A stretch of DNA of 7,167 bases from Candidatus Sulfopaludibacter sp. SbA3. GTDB lineage: Bacteria; Acidobacteriota; Terriglobia; 20CM-2-55-15. The notes beneath the pieces were generated by a model that did no database searches, was not told the DNA's origin, and saw only the letters and a program-made list of their open reading frames with translations. Below, piece by piece: positions 6,449-7,167 of this stretch (position 1 is the first letter of the stretch; each line of letters starts with the position of its first letter). Made by a program: the position numbers and the translations under genes. The stretch lies in contig CAMAWS010000161.1 of NCBI GenBank assembly GCA_945861845.1, positions 1 to 7,167 of the forward strand, in the 5' to 3' direction.

Positions 6449-7167
6449 TTATTTACCGGCCCCGGCGGCCGCCACAACTTTCTCAGCGGCGTCCTTCATG
6501 CCATCCGCGACAATAAAATTGAGTCCGGACTTCCGAAGAATGTCCTGGCCCTGCTCCACATTCGTACCTTCAAGACGGACGACTACCGGAACCTTGACGC
6601 CCATGGCCTTGGCCGCTTCGACCACTCCCGACGCCACAATATCGCATCGCATGATTCCACCGAAAATATTGATCAGGACCGCCCGCACATGTCGATCGGA
6701 AAGCAGAATCCGGAACGCGTTTTTCACCTGCTCGGCCGAAGCGCCGCCGCCAACATCGAGAAAATTTGCAGGGCTTCCACCGGCCAGCTTGATGATGTCC
6801 ATCGTTGCCATGGCCAGGCCCGCCCCGTTGACCATGCAGGCGACACTTCCGTCGAGCTTGATGTAATTCAGGCCAAACTTGCTGGCTTCGATTTCAAGCG
6901 GATCTTCCTCGTTGAGGTCGCGGAGTTCCTTCAGGTCCTTGTGGCGGTAAAGTGCGTTGTCGTCAAAACTCATCTTGGCGTCGAGCGCATACACTTTGTT
7001 GTCGCCCGTTACCAGGAAAGGATTGATTTCGGCCAGCGATGCGTCCGTATCCTCAAATGCCTTGTACAAGGCCACCATGAATTGGGCCGCATCATTGATT
7101 AATTCCGGGGCGATGCCGATACCGAATGCCAGCTTGCGGGCTTGAAAGGGCTGCAGGCCGAGGCCCG
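6449..7167 (-). CDS. sucC: Succinyl-CoA synthetase beta subunit (C-terminal part, start off right edge)
   Basis: The frame is open from the right edge to the TAA at 6451-6449, giving 238 full codons. An internal Met codon at 7078 is not the start: the frame continues upstream with [17 protein letters not shown], which is typical SucC sequence. This is roughly the C-terminal 60 percent of a protein of about 390 residues, so the first part of the ATP-grasp domain is missing from the window. Visible motifs are LAEINPF (Asn at 7024-7022) and ALDAKMSFD (Asp at 6982-6980), which correspond to the Mg-binding residues. They also include [27 protein letters not shown] and [12 protein letters not shown], the last three from the ligase domain that contacts SucD. 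It is the first visible gene of the minus-strand operon. Whether it uses ADP or GDP cannot be judged here. Confidence 0.97.
   Translation of the reverse strand, partial: GLGLQPFQARKLAFGIGIAPELINDAAQFMVALYKAFEDTDASLAEINPFLVTGDNKVYALDAKMSFDDNALYRHKDLKELRDLNEEDPLEIEASKFGLNYIKLDGSVACMVNGAGLAMATMDIIKLAGGSPANFLDVGGGASAEQVKNAFRILLSDRHVRAVLINIFGGIMRCDIVASGVVEAAKAMGVKVPVVVRLEGTNVEQGQDILRKSGLNFIVADGMKDAAEKVVAAAGAGK

Noticed and set aside
6392..7102. Plus-strand open frame of 236 codons
   Set aside because: It is antisense to sucC, which matches the known family throughout; no recognisable domain.

Overview
The window is GC-rich bacterial DNA holding eight protein-coding genes, two of them cut by the window edges. 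No rRNA, tRNA, CRISPR array, insertion sequence or phage gene is visible. Several secreted hydrolases (each with an Ala-Ala/Ala-Gln signal-peptidase site), GAGG/GGAGG ribosome binding sites, and a sucC-sucD-ndk run followed by a DUF2905 gene and a class I aldolase suggest a free-living Gram-negative-type heterotroph. Acidobacteriota, or a similar soil or environmental lineage, would fit. That placement is inference from gene content and cannot be proven from this window.

Layout. (1) Positions 1-705, minus strand: N-terminal 235 residues of an exported protein with a protease-associated (PA) domain, most likely an M28-type metallopeptidase whose catalytic part lies off the left edge. (2) 706-922: a 217-nt divergent intergenic region with an imperfect dyad hairpin (835-864) and a possible -10 box. 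(3) 923-3608, plus strand: a two-gene unit of exported enzymes, an amidase-signature protein with an intact Lys-Ser-Ser triad and an alpha/beta-hydrolase-fold protein whose nucleophile serine is replaced by alanine. (4) 3609-3772: a convergent intergenic region with small hairpins but no classical terminator. (5) 3773-7167, minus strand, transcribed right to left: sucC (5' end off the window), sucD, ndk, a small DUF2905 membrane protein gene and a class I (FbaB/DhnA-type) fructose-bisphosphate aldolase gene. Gaps are short (59, 3, 12 and 37 nt), so this looks like one operon.

How the genes work together. The right half is housekeeping central metabolism. Succinyl-CoA synthetase makes ATP or GTP in the TCA cycle, Ndk equilibrates nucleoside triphosphates, and the aldolase acts in glycolysis or gluconeogenesis. 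The left half looks like an exported hydrolysis module (peptidase, amidase, alpha/beta-hydrolase fold) for extracytoplasmic amide or peptide substrates; the substrates cannot be read from the sequence. No clearly new multi-gene system is seen. The most interesting single item is the alpha/beta-hydrolase-fold protein with a Gly-Thr-Ala-Ala-Gly nucleophile elbow.
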